In this document: one piece after another, positions 33,565 to 43,071 of the stretch
How the letters are laid out: each line of letters begins with the position of its first letter
Position numbering within the stretch: position 1 is the stretch's first letter
From: Mycobacterium sp. IS-1496
GTDB lineage: Bacteria > Actinomycetota > Actinomycetes > Mycobacteriales > Mycobacteriaceae
Length of the DNA stretch: 64,000 nucleotides
Direction: 5' to 3'
NCBI RefSeq assembly: GCF_001499995.1
Contig: NZ_LQIU01000001.1
Span: forward strand, 62,001-126,000
The notes under the pieces: generated by a model
What the model saw: the letters and a program-made list of their open reading frames with translations, nothing else
The model's database searches: none
What the model was told of the DNA's origin: nothing
Position numbers and translations under genes: made by a program

Positions 33565-34774
33565 TCTTGAAGACCTTTCCGCCTTTCATGACGAAGTTCA
33601 CGTTCCGGGTGACGGCGATGTCGGACAACGGATCTCCCGGCACGGCGATGATGTCGGCGAGCAGTCCCTCGGCCAGGCGGCCGCGGTCGGTGACGTCGAT
33701 CAGGTCGGCGGCCACCACGGTAGCGGCCCGCAGCACCGCAGCCGGGGGCATACCCCAATCGACGAGGGTGACGAGTTCGTCGGCGTTCTTGCCGTGCGGG
33801 ATCGCCGGTGCGTCGGTGCCGACGGCGATCTTCACCCCGGCCTCGTACGCAGCCTTGATCGACGTGCGGGCCTTCGGGAACATCTCGGCCGCCTTGGCCT
33901 GCAACTCCGGCGGCGCCTTGGACACGTCCATGTACTCGGCCAGCCGCCGGGTCGTCACCAGGAAGCGGTCGTTGTCGACCAGCATCTGGATGGCCTCGTC
34001 GTCCATCAGGAAGCCGTGTTCGATGCAGTCGATACCGCATGCCACCGCGTGTTTGACCGCCTCGGCGCCGTGGGTGTGGGCGGCCACCCGCAGCCCGCGC
34101 CGGTGCGCCTCGTCGACGATGACGCGCAGTTCCTCGTCCGAATAGTGTTGCGCCCCGGCTTCACCCGTCAGCGACATGACACCGCCGGAGACGCACACCT
34201 TGATCAGCTGGGCGCCGTGTTTGATCTGGTAGCGCACCGCCTTGCGGATCTCGTCGACGCCGTTGGCGATGCCCTCCTCGACCGTCAACTCCAGCGCGCC
34301 GGGCATGAACGCCGCGAACATCGTGGGGTCCAGGTGCCCGCCGGTCGGCGTGATCGCATGCCCCGCCGGGATGACGCGGGGCCCGTCGATCCAGCCGGCG
34401 TCGATCGCCTTGCCGAGCGCGACGTCGAGCAGGTAGCCGCCGGTCTTGACGAACAGACCCAGGTTGCGCACCGTCGTGAACCCGGCGCGCAGGGTGCGGC
34501 GCGCGTTGCCCACCGCGCGCAGCACCCGGGTCGGGGGGTCGTCCTGCACCTGGGACAGGCCCGGGTTCTCGCCGCGCCCGCCCATCAGGAGGTTGACCTC
34601 CATGTCCATCAGGCCGGGCAGCAGAATCGAGTCGCCGAGGTCGATCACCTCGTCGCCGTCGCCCGGCGCGTCGCCGACCGAGACGATCCGGTCACCGTCG
34701 ATTCGGACGATGCCGGGGCGGACGATCTCCCCGGCGTCGACGTCGACGTATCCGGCCGCCTTCAGTGTCAGCAT
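33548..34774 (-). CDS. Amidohydrolase-superfamily protein with altered first metal motif
   Basis: 408 residues. The composite domain of imidazolonepropionase/prolidase-like amidohydrolases is clear: IDLGDSILLPGLMDM, Lys192 in QLIKVCVSGGVMS, His233/His235 in AAHTHG, His253 in IEHG and Asp321 in VGTDAP. The normal HxH after PGLxDM is replaced by E59-V-N61, while the remaining ligands stay. It is the first gene of an operon with SnoaL and two acyl-CoA dehydrogenases. It may hydrolyse an amide or lactone with one metal, or act differently from the family norm. Confidence 0.83.
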   Translation of the reverse strand: MLTLKAAGYVDVDAGEIVRPGIVRIDGDRIVSVGDAPGDGDEVIDLGDSILLPGLMDMEVNLLMGGRGENPGLSQVQDDPPTRVLRAVGNARRTLRAGFTTVRNLGLFVKTGGYLLDVALGKAIDAGWIDGPRVIPAGHAITPTGGHLDPTMFAAFMPGALELTVEEGIANGVDEIRKAVRYQIKHGAQLIKVCVSGGVMSLTGEAGAQHYSDEELRVIVDEAHRRGLRVAAHTHGAEAVKHAVACGIDCIEHGFLMDDEAIQMLVDNDRFLVTTRRLAEYMDVSKAPPELQAKAAEMFPKARTSIKAAYEAGVKIAVGTDAPAIPHGKNADELVTLVDWGMPPAAVLRAATVVAADLIDVTDRGRLAEGLLADIIAVPGDPLSDIAVTRNVNFVMKGGKVFKNDSAH

Positions 34775-34786
34775 GTTCGCGCCGAC

Positions 34787-34834
34787 ACTACGGTTGTTGA
34801 CGGATTTTCGGTGATATTCCTCAAGAACCGTAGT
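34787..34834. promoter_or_regulatory. Inverted repeat ACTACGGTT ... AACCGTAGT
   Basis: Exact 9-base arms at 34787-34795 and 34826-34834 enclose 30 bases just upstream of the amidohydrolase start (34774). The wide spacing suits either two half-sites flanking a promoter or a looping/cooperative operator. The gap also separates this operon from the Rieske operon that ends at 34857. Confidence 0.5.
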
Positions 34835-34856
34835 CTCGACGATCCGTCACCCACCG

Positions 34857-35186
34857 TCAGACCACCGGCTCCTTGATGAGGTGGATGTAGGCCGCGCCGC
34901 TGTCGAGCACGCGCGGTTGCTTCCACACCTCGACGGGGAAGCTCACCATCACGATCGACTGACCCAGGTGCACAAGCGCCTTCGCGTCGTCGGGCATGCC
35001 CTTGAGCGGGAATCGCGCGTCGACGTAGACCATGATGTCCTCGAGTCGCGCCATGCCGGCGTCGTAGAGTTCCTGCATCTCCGCCATGGTCGAGTTGAGG
35101 CGCTTCTGGTAGCGCTCCTCCTCGGTGGGAAGGCACCAGTCGGCGAACCGCTCCAGATCGGCGAATTCCTCAGGCAGCTTAGGCAT
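34857..35186 (-). CDS. Small Rieske-oxygenase partner protein (unknown function)
   Basis: 109 residues. It starts inside the end of the Rieske gene (8-base overlap). It is not recognised as a ring-hydroxylase beta subunit, being too short and mostly helical in appearance. Shared motifs with the protein at 52362-52685, also directly after a Rieske gene, are LPxEF, ERYxKRxNSxM, YVD, PDD and ExWxQPRV. The repeated pairing suggests a dedicated partner, perhaps an assembly, docking or regulatory subunit. The protein has no cysteine or obvious cofactor motif. Confidence 0.75.
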   Translation of the reverse strand: MPKLPEEFADLERFADWCLPTEEERYQKRLNSTMAEMQELYDAGMARLEDIMVYVDARFPLKGMPDDAKALVHLGQSIVMVSFPVEVWKQPRVLDSGAAYIHLIKEPVV

Positions 35187-36528
35187 GTGCGGATTCCTTC
35201 TCGTCCTCGGTGGTGGCGGCGTGCTTGCCGTTCGTGGACCCGTTGCCGTTGCCGCCCGCGAGAGACGCCTTGTACCGGTCCACGTACTTGTGCGCCGTGT
35301 GGTGCAGGTGCCGCAGCAGGATCTCCTGGTCGCACAGCGGGAAGTCGAGTACGGCGCGGGTGCCGATCTGGGTCTGCGTGGCTTCCAGCGTGTTCGCGTC
35401 CTGGAACGCGTACTCCTTGAACGTCACCGCGGCCAGTTCCTGGGAGAGCCGTTCGCGCAGGTTCTTCGGCGGCACGAAGTACAGATCGGCCTCGAAGATG
35501 TGGGTGTCCACACCGGTCGGCCAGTAGTTGTACGTCAGATACCAGCCCGGCACCCAGAACAGCAGGGTGAAGTTCGGGAAGAACTCGAACGAGTCCTGGC
35601 CCCAGGTCTTGTGGCGCCCGGGGTTGATGGCCGGCGGCAGCTCGTCGGGCAGGATGCCCTTGATGTCCGGTCGGTCCCAGGGTCCGAACAGGCCGCTGTG
35701 CAGGATCCGCTCGATGGGCTTGACCATCTTCAGGTCCTTCGGCGGGCTCATGCCGCCCCAGGACGAGATCATCGAGTGATCGCCCTTGATGTCGTAGTGC
35801 AGCGCCTCGAAGCCGAACTTGGCCAGCTTCTCGGCCTCCTCCTTCTCCGCCTGCTTCATGTGCAGGATCGGTGCGTGGTAGAACTCGACGAACGCGTCGA
35901 TGAACAGCTTCCAGTTCGACCTGACCTCCGAGCGATAGCTGTAGTGCTCGGTCATCTCGTGGAACGGATAGCCCTTCAAACCCTGGCCGAATTCGCCCAG
36001 GTACTCCTCGAGCGAGACCGCGTCGTCGTCGAAGTTGACGAAGATGAAGCCCTCCCACACCTCGCAGCGCACCGGCTTGAGCGGGTAGTCCTGCTTGTCG
36101 AGGTCGAAGAACTCCTGCTCCTGCTGCACGAACGTCAGGTCACCCTTGAGGCTGTAGCGCCAGGCGTGGTACTTGCAGACGAACTGACGGCAGCTGCCGG
36201 AGACCTCTTCGCCGGGGTAGTCGCTCCACACCAGCTTGTTGCCGCGGTGGCGGCACAGGTTGTAGAACGCGCGGACCTGGTCACCGTCGTTGACGATGAC
36301 GATGGATGTGCCGGGGCCCACCGAGGGCATCTCGCGGGTGAAGTAGCTGCCCTTCTTGGGCGTCTGCTCCACGCGGCCGACCTTGAGCCAGGTCTTCCGG
36401 AAGATTGCCTGCTGTTCGAGCAGCCAGTGATCGGGGTTGATCGAGTCCTCGTAGTTGACCGGCGCCGTGCCGAGTTCCGGCCAGTTCTCGGTCCAGCTAC
36501 CGGCGGCCGGTTTGGGGAAATGTGCCAC
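35179..36528 (-). CDS. Rieske non-heme iron oxygenase, alpha subunit
   Basis: 449 residues. The Rieske [2Fe-2S] centre is C92-x-H94 and C118-x2-H121 (CRHRGNKL, CKYHAW). The mononuclear iron site is in DAFVEFYHAPILH with H218 and H223. It resembles the large subunit of ring-hydroxylating oxygenases. The C-terminus carries a Gly/Asn tail (GGNGNGSTNGKH). A small partner is coupled downstream and a CMD-like gene lies six bases upstream. No beta subunit, ferredoxin or reductase gene is adjacent, so electrons must come from elsewhere. A paralogue lies at 51070-52365. Confidence 0.9.
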   Translation of the reverse strand: MAHFPKPAAGSWTENWPELGTAPVNYEDSINPDHWLLEQQAIFRKTWLKVGRVEQTPKKGSYFTREMPSVGPGTSIVIVNDGDQVRAFYNLCRHRGNKLVWSDYPGEEVSGSCRQFVCKYHAWRYSLKGDLTFVQQEQEFFDLDKQDYPLKPVRCEVWEGFIFVNFDDDAVSLEEYLGEFGQGLKGYPFHEMTEHYSYRSEVRSNWKLFIDAFVEFYHAPILHMKQAEKEEAEKLAKFGFEALHYDIKGDHSMISSWGGMSPPKDLKMVKPIERILHSGLFGPWDRPDIKGILPDELPPAINPGRHKTWGQDSFEFFPNFTLLFWVPGWYLTYNYWPTGVDTHIFEADLYFVPPKNLRERLSQELAAVTFKEYAFQDANTLEATQTQIGTRAVLDFPLCDQEILLRHLHHTAHKYVDRYKASLAGGNGNGSTNGKHAATTEDEKESAHA

Positions 36529-36534
36529 GGTTCG

Positions 36535-37065
36535 TTACCTCTCCTGGTCGGGTTCTACGCCGAATGTGTTGATGGCCATGGCCAGTGCGCCATAGCAGCC
36601 GATGGTGAAGACGAGGTCCATGCGCTGACGCTCGTCGAGGTGGGCGCTGAGTGCGGCCCACGTGTGATCGGAGATGTTCGCCTTCTCCTGCAGCTGATCG
36701 ACCGCGTCGAGGACCGACTGGTCGAGCTCGTCGCCACCCTCACCGCGGGCGGCGCCTTCGATGGCCGCGTCGCTCAGCCCGACCTGGCGGCCCATCGAGA
36801 CGTGATGTCGCCACTCGTATTCCGAGCCGAGCAGATGCGCGACGCGCAGGATCGCGAGTTCGCGCAGTCGCTCCGGAAGCGTCGAGCGGAACAGCAGGTG
36901 GACGTTGAAGCGCAGGAATGCGCGCGTGAGGCTCGGGTGATGGGCGAGCGTGGCGAGCAGGTTCCCTGCTCCCTCCGGGGTGAGGCGCTCTTCGGGGAGC
37001 ATCACCGACAGTGCGCGCCGCACGTCGTCATCCCACTCATCCGCCGGCAGCGGGGCCAGGCGCAC
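36535..37065 (-). CDS. Carboxymuconolactone decarboxylase/AhpD-like protein
   Basis: 176 residues from GTG 37065 after GAGGAG. The helical CMD core is present: HPSLTRAFLRFNVHLLFRSTLPERLRELAILRVAHLLGSEYEWRHH, then LSDAAIEGAARG. The cysteine pair used by AhpD peroxidases is absent, so this belongs to the Cys-less CMD group whose members may decarboxylate or isomerise lactones. It is the first gene of the Rieske operon and its promoter gap holds a GAGAA/TTCTC dyad. Confidence 0.8.
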   Translation of the reverse strand: MRLAPLPADEWDDDVRRALSVMLPEERLTPEGAGNLLATLAHHPSLTRAFLRFNVHLLFRSTLPERLRELAILRVAHLLGSEYEWRHHVSMGRQVGLSDAAIEGAARGEGGDELDQSVLDAVDQLQEKANISDHTWAALSAHLDERQRMDLVFTIGCYGALAMAINTFGVEPDQER

Positions 37066-37085
37066 AGGCGTCTCCTCTCAAGGGC

Positions 37086-37100
37086 GAGAATCAGGTTCTC
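37086..37100. promoter_or_regulatory. Dyad GAGAATCAGGTTCTC upstream of the Rieske operon
   Basis: Arms GAGAA and TTCTC around TCAGG, 15 bases in all, matching the length and half-sites of the palindrome at 28038-28052. It lies 20 bases upstream of the GTG at 37065, a good operator position. Confidence 0.55.
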
Positions 37101-37220
37101 ATTTCTGACTAACAGGTTTCCACAAAGGTGCATGATGGTCAACACGCGGGCATGAGCGCACCGGGACGTCCCGGTCGGCGGCATGGCGCGCAAACTGCGT
37201 CAATTGTTCACCGACATTGA

Positions 37221-37249
37221 TTCTCCCGTAGTGAGAAGATAGTTTTCTG
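37221..37249. promoter_or_regulatory. Clustered TTCTC/GAGAA elements upstream of the amidohydrolase
   Basis: TTCTC (37221-37225) and GAGAA (37233-37237) face away from each other, and GAGAA (37233-37237) with TTCTG (37245-37249) forms a looser dyad. They lie 50-80 bases before the plus-strand amidohydrolase start. Together with 37086-37100 they suggest shared control of both divergent units. Confidence 0.4.
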
Positions 37250-37301
37250 AGTGGGAGAACCTCGCCGGAGCACGCAGCCGCTCGACGGAAGGACTAGAGC
37301 C

Positions 37302-38600
37302 GTGAAGCACGACGACATGATTCTGATCAGCGTGGACGATCACATCATCGAACCGCCGAACATGTTCAAGAACCACCTGCCGGAGAAGTACATCAACGAC
37401 GCGCCCCGGCTGGTGCACAACCCGGACGGCTCCGACACCTGGCAGTTCCGTGACACCGTCATCCCCAACGTCGCGCTGAACGCGGTCGCCGGCCGGCCGA
37501 AGGAGGAGTACGGCCTCGAACCGCAGGGCCTCGACGAGATCCGCAAGGGCTGCTACGACCCGAATGAGCGCGTCAAGGACATGAACGCCGGCGGCGTGCT
37601 GGCCACGATGAACTTCCCGTCGTTCCCCGGCTTCGCCGCGCGACTGTTCGCCACCGAGGATCCGGACTTCTCGCTGGCGCTGGTGCAGGCCTACAACGAC
37701 TGGCACATCGACGAGTGGTGCGGCAGCAACCCCGGCCGCTTCATCCCGATGGCGATCCCGGCGATCTGGGATCCCGAATTGTGCGCCAAGGAAATCCGGC
37801 GGGTGGCGGAGAAGGGCGTCCACTCGCTGACGTTCACCGAGAACCCCTCGACGCTGGGCTACCCGTCCTTCCACGACCTCGAGCACTGGAAGCCGATGTG
37901 GGACGCCCTCGTCGACACCGAGACGATCATGAACGTGCACATCGGTTCCTCGGGCAAGCTGGCGATCACCGCACCGGACGCGCCGATGGACGTGATGATC
38001 ACGCTGCAGCCGATGAACATCGTGCAGGCCGCGGCGGATCTGCTGTGGTCCGCGCCGATCAAGGCCTACCCGAGTCTGAAGATCGCGCTGAGCGAGGGCG
38101 GCACCGGGTGGATTCCGTACTTCCTGGACCGGGTGGACCGCACCTACGAGATGCATTCGACGTGGACGCACCAGAACTTCGGCGACAAGAAGCCCTCGGA
38201 GGTTTTCCGGGAGCACTTCCTGACCTGCTTCATCTCCGACCCGGTCGGGGTCAAGAACCGGCACATGATCGGCGTCGACAACATCTGTTGGGAGATGGAC
38301 TACCCGCACAGCGACTCCATGTGGCCGGGTGCGCCGGAGGAGTTGATGGCCGTCTTCGAGACCTACGAGGTGTCCGACGAGGAGATCAACAAGATCACCC
38401 ACGAGAACGCCATGCGGTGGTACCACTTCGAACCCTTCAAGCACATCCCGAAGGAGCAGGCCACGGTCGGTGCGCTGCGGAAGTCCGCCGAAGGCCACGA
38501 CGTGTCGATCCGGGCCCTGAGCGCCCACAAGGACAGGAGCGGATCGAGCTTCGCCGACTTCCAGGCCAACGCCAAGGCGGTCACCGGCGCCCGCGACTGA
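37302..38600 (+). CDS. Amidohydrolase 2-family hydrolase/decarboxylase
   Basis: 432 residues from GTG 37302, preceded by GGAAGGACT; an open frame extends back to 37251 without a better site. SVDDHIIEPPNMF near the start supplies the Asp-x-His pair, TIMNVHIGSSG a central His, IALSEGGTGWIPYF the barrel Glu region and WEMDYPHSDSMWPG the catalytic Asp. This is the same superfamily as 13153-14322 but a different branch (longer C-terminus, ALSAHKDRSGSSF). Being divergent from the Rieske operon, it may process the oxygenation or ring-opening product. Confidence 0.85.
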   Translation: MKHDDMILISVDDHIIEPPNMFKNHLPEKYINDAPRLVHNPDGSDTWQFRDTVIPNVALNAVAGRPKEEYGLEPQGLDEIRKGCYDPNERVKDMNAGGVLATMNFPSFPGFAARLFATEDPDFSLALVQAYNDWHIDEWCGSNPGRFIPMAIPAIWDPELCAKEIRRVAEKGVHSLTFTENPSTLGYPSFHDLEHWKPMWDALVDTETIMNVHIGSSGKLAITAPDAPMDVMITLQPMNIVQAAADLLWSAPIKAYPSLKIALSEGGTGWIPYFLDRVDRTYEMHSTWTHQNFGDKKPSEVFREHFLTCFISDPVGVKNRHMIGVDNICWEMDYPHSDSMWPGAPEELMAVFETYEVSDEEINKITHENAMRWYHFEPFKHIPKEQATVGALRKSAEGHDVSIRALSAHKDRSGSSFADFQANAKAVTGARD

Positions 38601-38613
38601 CGAACGGGCGGAT

Positions 38614-38647
38614 TCACCGGTGCGGCCGACGATGGTCGCACCGGTGA
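38614..38647. terminator. Perfect 11-base hairpin
   Basis: TCACCGGTGCG (38614-38624) pairs with CGCACCGGTGA (38637-38647). It lies 13 bases after the amidohydrolase stop and before the ribosome-binding site of the next gene, so it probably ends that transcript or attenuates read-through. Confidence 0.65.
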
Positions 38648-38689
38648 GCCATGTGCGACAGCACATTTGCGACGAAAGAGGAGAACCAC

Positions 38690-39868
38690 GTGTCGGGCGG
38701 CATGAATTTCGAACTGACCGAAGACCAGCAGCTGATCTACAAATCGGTCAGTGAGCTCGCCGCGAGGTTCGACGACCAGTACTGGATGGAGAAGGACTCC
38801 AACCACGAGTTCCCCACCGAGTTCTACGACGCCATCGCCGGCGGCGGGTGGCTCGGGATGACGATCCCCGAGGAGTACGGCGGCCACGGTCTCGGTATCA
38901 CCGAGGCCACATTGCTCGCCGAGGCGGTGGCACGGTCCGGCGGCGGGATGAACGCGGCCAGCTCGATCCACATGTCGATCTTCGGTATGCACCCGGTGGT
39001 CAAACACGGCTCCGACGAGCTCAAGGCCCGCACGCTGCCGCGCATCGCCGGCGGCGATCTGCACGTGTGTTTCGGTGTCACCGAACCCGGTGCGGGACTG
39101 GATACCTCGCGCATCACCACCTTCGCCAGGCGCGACGGCGACAGCTATGTGGTCAACGGCAGGAAGGTGTGGATCTCCAAGGCGCTGGAGTCGGAGAAGA
39201 TCCTGCTGCTGACCCGCACCACCCCGTACGACGAGGTCACCAAGAAGACCGACGGTATGACGCTGTTCATGACCGACCTCGACCGCGCGCACGTCGACAT
39301 CCGCCCGATCCCGAAGATGGGCCGCAACGCGGTCAGCTCGAACGAACTGTTCATCGACGACCTGCGCATCCCGGTCGAGGACCGCGTCGGCGAGGAGGGC
39401 AAGGGGTTCTTCTACATCCTCGACGGGCTCAACCCCGAACGCATGCTCATCGCCGCCGAGGCGCTCGGTATCGGGCGCGTGGCGCTCGACAAGGCGGTGC
39501 GCTACGCAACCGACCGGCACGTCTTCGACCGCCCGATCGGGATGAACCAGGGGATCCAGTTCCCGCTGGCGGACTCGCTGGCGCGCCTGGACGCCGCCGA
39601 GCTGATGCTGCGCAAGGCCACCTGGCTCTACGACAACGGCAAATCGTGTGGGCGCGAAGCGAATACGGCCAAGTACCTGTGTGCCGACGCCGGTTTCACC
39701 GCCGCCGACCGGGCGCTGCAGACCCACGGCGGGATGGGCTACGCCGAGGAGTACCACGTCGCCCGCTTCTTCCGCGAGGCCCGCTTGATGAAGATCGCGC
39801 CGGTCAGCCAGGAGATGATCCTCAACTTCCTCGGTTCCCACGTCCTCGGCCTGCCCAGGAGCTACTGA
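38690..39868 (+). CDS. Acyl-CoA dehydrogenase
   Basis: 392 residues from GTG 38690 with GAGGAG six bases upstream; a longer frame begins at 38651 without a site. Motifs: VTEPGAGLDTSRI, VVNGRKVWISKALESEKI, and GGMGYAEEYHVARFFREARLMKIAPVSQEMILNFLG. The C-terminal EGT motif is replaced by APVSQE, which places it in the branch often annotated with FadE proteins of branched or cyclic acids. It opens a tightly packed unit of dehydrogenase, SDR, CoA-transferase, thiolase and second dehydrogenase. Confidence 0.87.
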   Translation: MSGGMNFELTEDQQLIYKSVSELAARFDDQYWMEKDSNHEFPTEFYDAIAGGGWLGMTIPEEYGGHGLGITEATLLAEAVARSGGGMNAASSIHMSIFGMHPVVKHGSDELKARTLPRIAGGDLHVCFGVTEPGAGLDTSRITTFARRDGDSYVVNGRKVWISKALESEKILLLTRTTPYDEVTKKTDGMTLFMTDLDRAHVDIRPIPKMGRNAVSSNELFIDDLRIPVEDRVGEEGKGFFYILDGLNPERMLIAAEALGIGRVALDKAVRYATDRHVFDRPIGMNQGIQFPLADSLARLDAAELMLRKATWLYDNGKSCGREANTAKYLCADAGFTAADRALQTHGGMGYAEEYHVARFFREARLMKIAPVSQEMILNFLGSHVLGLPRSY

Positions 39869-39869
39869 C

Positions 39870-40637
39870 ATGACACACGGATACTTCGACCTCACCGGAC
39901 GTGCCGCGATGGTGACCGGTGCGGGCGCGGGCGGCGGGATCGGCGCCGCCGTCGCCGCGGCCCTGGCCCAGGCCGGGGCGGCGGTGCTGGTCACCGACAT
40001 CGACGGGGACGCCGCGGCCGCGGTGGCCGAGCGCATCCGCGCCGAGGGCGGTAAGGCCGATTCGTGCGCGCTCGACGTCGCCGACCGCGGCGCCGCCGAC
40101 GCCGCCGCATCGCAGGCCGCGGGGCTCGGCGGCGGATCGCTGCACATCCTGGTCAACAACGCGGGGGTCACCGCCCCGGCGATGTTCCCGAAACTGACCG
40201 AGGAGGCGTTCCGGCTGACCTTCGACGTACACGTCATGGGCACGTTCCACTGCACGCAGGCCGCCCTGCCGTACCTGCCGACCGACGGCACCGGACGTGT
40301 CATCAACGTGACGTCGGCGGCGGGCCTGACCGGAACGCTCGGTCAGGTCAACTATTCGGCGGCCAAGGCCGGCATCATCGGGTTCACCAAATCGCTGGCC
40401 CGCGAACTGGCCACGAAGAACATCATGGTCAACGCCCTTGCGCCGCTCGCCGCGACGCCGATGACCGAGACGATCCGGACCAACGAGAAGTTCGCGGCCA
40501 ACATGATGAACCGTATCCCGCTCAAGCGCTGGGCCGGACCCGAAGAGGTCGCCGGGGCGTTCGTGTTCATGGCGTCGGACGCCGCGTCGTACATCACCGG
40601 TCAGGTGCTGCCGGTCGATGGTGGCATGGTGATGTGA
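39870..40637 (+). CDS. Short-chain dehydrogenase/reductase (3-oxoacyl reductase-like)
   Basis: 255 residues, ATG 39870 two bases after the previous stop. TGAGAGGGIGAAVA near 16 gives the cofactor loop, VTDIDGD the second, NNAGVT the structural motif, and NVTSAAG with NYSAAKAG the active site. The size and motifs match FabG-like 3-hydroxyacyl-CoA dehydrogenases, suiting the step between hydration and thiolysis. It overlaps the CoA-transferase start by one base. Confidence 0.87.
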   Translation: MTHGYFDLTGRAAMVTGAGAGGGIGAAVAAALAQAGAAVLVTDIDGDAAAAVAERIRAEGGKADSCALDVADRGAADAAASQAAGLGGGSLHILVNNAGVTAPAMFPKLTEEAFRLTFDVHVMGTFHCTQAALPYLPTDGTGRVINVTSAAGLTGTLGQVNYSAAKAGIIGFTKSLARELATKNIMVNALAPLAATPMTETIRTNEKFAANMMNRIPLKRWAGPEEVAGAFVFMASDAASYITGQVLPVDGGMVM

Positions 40638-41845
40638 TGCATTCCGACGCACCGCTGGCCGGTATCACCGTCGTGACACTGGAACAGGCGGTGTCCGCGC
40701 CGATGTGCACGCGGGTGCTCGCCGACTTCGGCGCGCGGGTGATCAAGGTCGAGAATCCCAATGGCGGCGACTTCGCCCGCCACTACGACGACGTGGTCCG
40801 CGGGCAGGCCGCCCACTTCGTGTGGGCCAACCGGGGCAAGGAGTCGCTCAGTCTCGACCTGAAGTCACCCGCGGGCATGGACGTCTTGCACCGCTTGCTC
40901 GACGGCGCCGACGTGCTGGTGTCCAACCTCGCGCCCGGCGCGATGGCGCGGATGGGCATCGGGGCCGCCGGCCTCAAAGAGCGGCACCCGCAGGTGATCC
41001 CGGTCGAGATCGACGGCTACGGCGCCGGCGGGCCGATCTCGCACAAGCGCGCCTACGATCTGCTGATCCAGGCCGAATCCGGCGCCTGCGCGGTCACCGG
41101 CTACCCCGGTATGCCCGCCAAACCCGGTCCGCCCGTCGCCGACATCTCGACGGGGCTCTACGCCGCGCTGTCGATCCTGGCGCTGCTCTACGCGCGCAAG
41201 GGGGACGGCGCCGAACCGGCCCCGGCCGTGGCGGTCAGCCTGTTCGACACGATGACCGACATCATGGGCTACCAGCTGACCTACACGCAGCACTCCGGGA
41301 TCGACCAGCAACCGCTGGGGATGAGCTCACCGGCGGTCGCGCCGTACGGCGCCTACCCCACCCGCGACGGGCAGACCGTCGTGCTGGGCACCACCAACGA
41401 CCGGGAGTGGCAACGGTTGGCGCGGGAGATCATCGAGCGTCAGGACCTGGCCGACGATCCGACGTTCGCGAGCAACTCCGACCGGTGTGCACACCGCGAC
41501 ATCCTCAACGAGGCGATCGGATCCTGGTGTGCGCAAAACGATCTCGCCCACATCCAGAAGAAGGCCGACGACGCCGGTATCGGCAACTCCCGCTACAACC
41601 TGCCCAGTGAGGTCGTCGGCCATCCCCATCTGAGCGCCCGGGACCGCTGGCGGCCGGTCGAGACGCCGGGCGGCGAGATCTCCGCGCTGCTGCCGCCGCC
41701 GGTGATCGAGGGGTTCGAGCAGCCCATGGGGGCGGTGCCCGGACTCGGTCAGCACACGGACGCGATACTGGGCGGGCTGGGCCTGTCCGCCGACGACATC
41801 GCCGCGCTGCGGGAGCAGGGCGCGGTCGGTCCGGCGTATGCGTAA
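40637..41845 (+). CDS. CaiB/BaiF (type III) CoA-transferase
   Basis: 402 residues. Family features: GITVVTLEQAVSAPMCTRVLADFGARVIKVE, ANRGKESLSLDLKSP, and the catalytic Asp in PPVADISTGLYAA. It transfers CoA to a carboxylic acid without ATP. Unlike the fused protein at 17692-20118 it is a single domain with an intact Asp. Within this unit it would activate the acid that enters the dehydrogenase/thiolase steps. Confidence 0.88.
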   Translation: MHSDAPLAGITVVTLEQAVSAPMCTRVLADFGARVIKVENPNGGDFARHYDDVVRGQAAHFVWANRGKESLSLDLKSPAGMDVLHRLLDGADVLVSNLAPGAMARMGIGAAGLKERHPQVIPVEIDGYGAGGPISHKRAYDLLIQAESGACAVTGYPGMPAKPGPPVADISTGLYAALSILALLYARKGDGAEPAPAVAVSLFDTMTDIMGYQLTYTQHSGIDQQPLGMSSPAVAPYGAYPTRDGQTVVLGTTNDREWQRLAREIIERQDLADDPTFASNSDRCAHRDILNEAIGSWCAQNDLAHIQKKADDAGIGNSRYNLPSEVVGHPHLSARDRWRPVETPGGEISALLPPPVIEGFEQPMGAVPGLGQHTDAILGGLGLSADDIAALREQGAVGPAYA

Positions 41846-41904
41846 CCGGCACGCCCCGTAGTCGACACCCCCGGTCGACACGCACAGACCACTCAGGAGC
41901 ACCC

Positions 41905-43056
<1,152 letters not shown>

Positions 43057-43071
43057 CCCAGGAGGACCACC

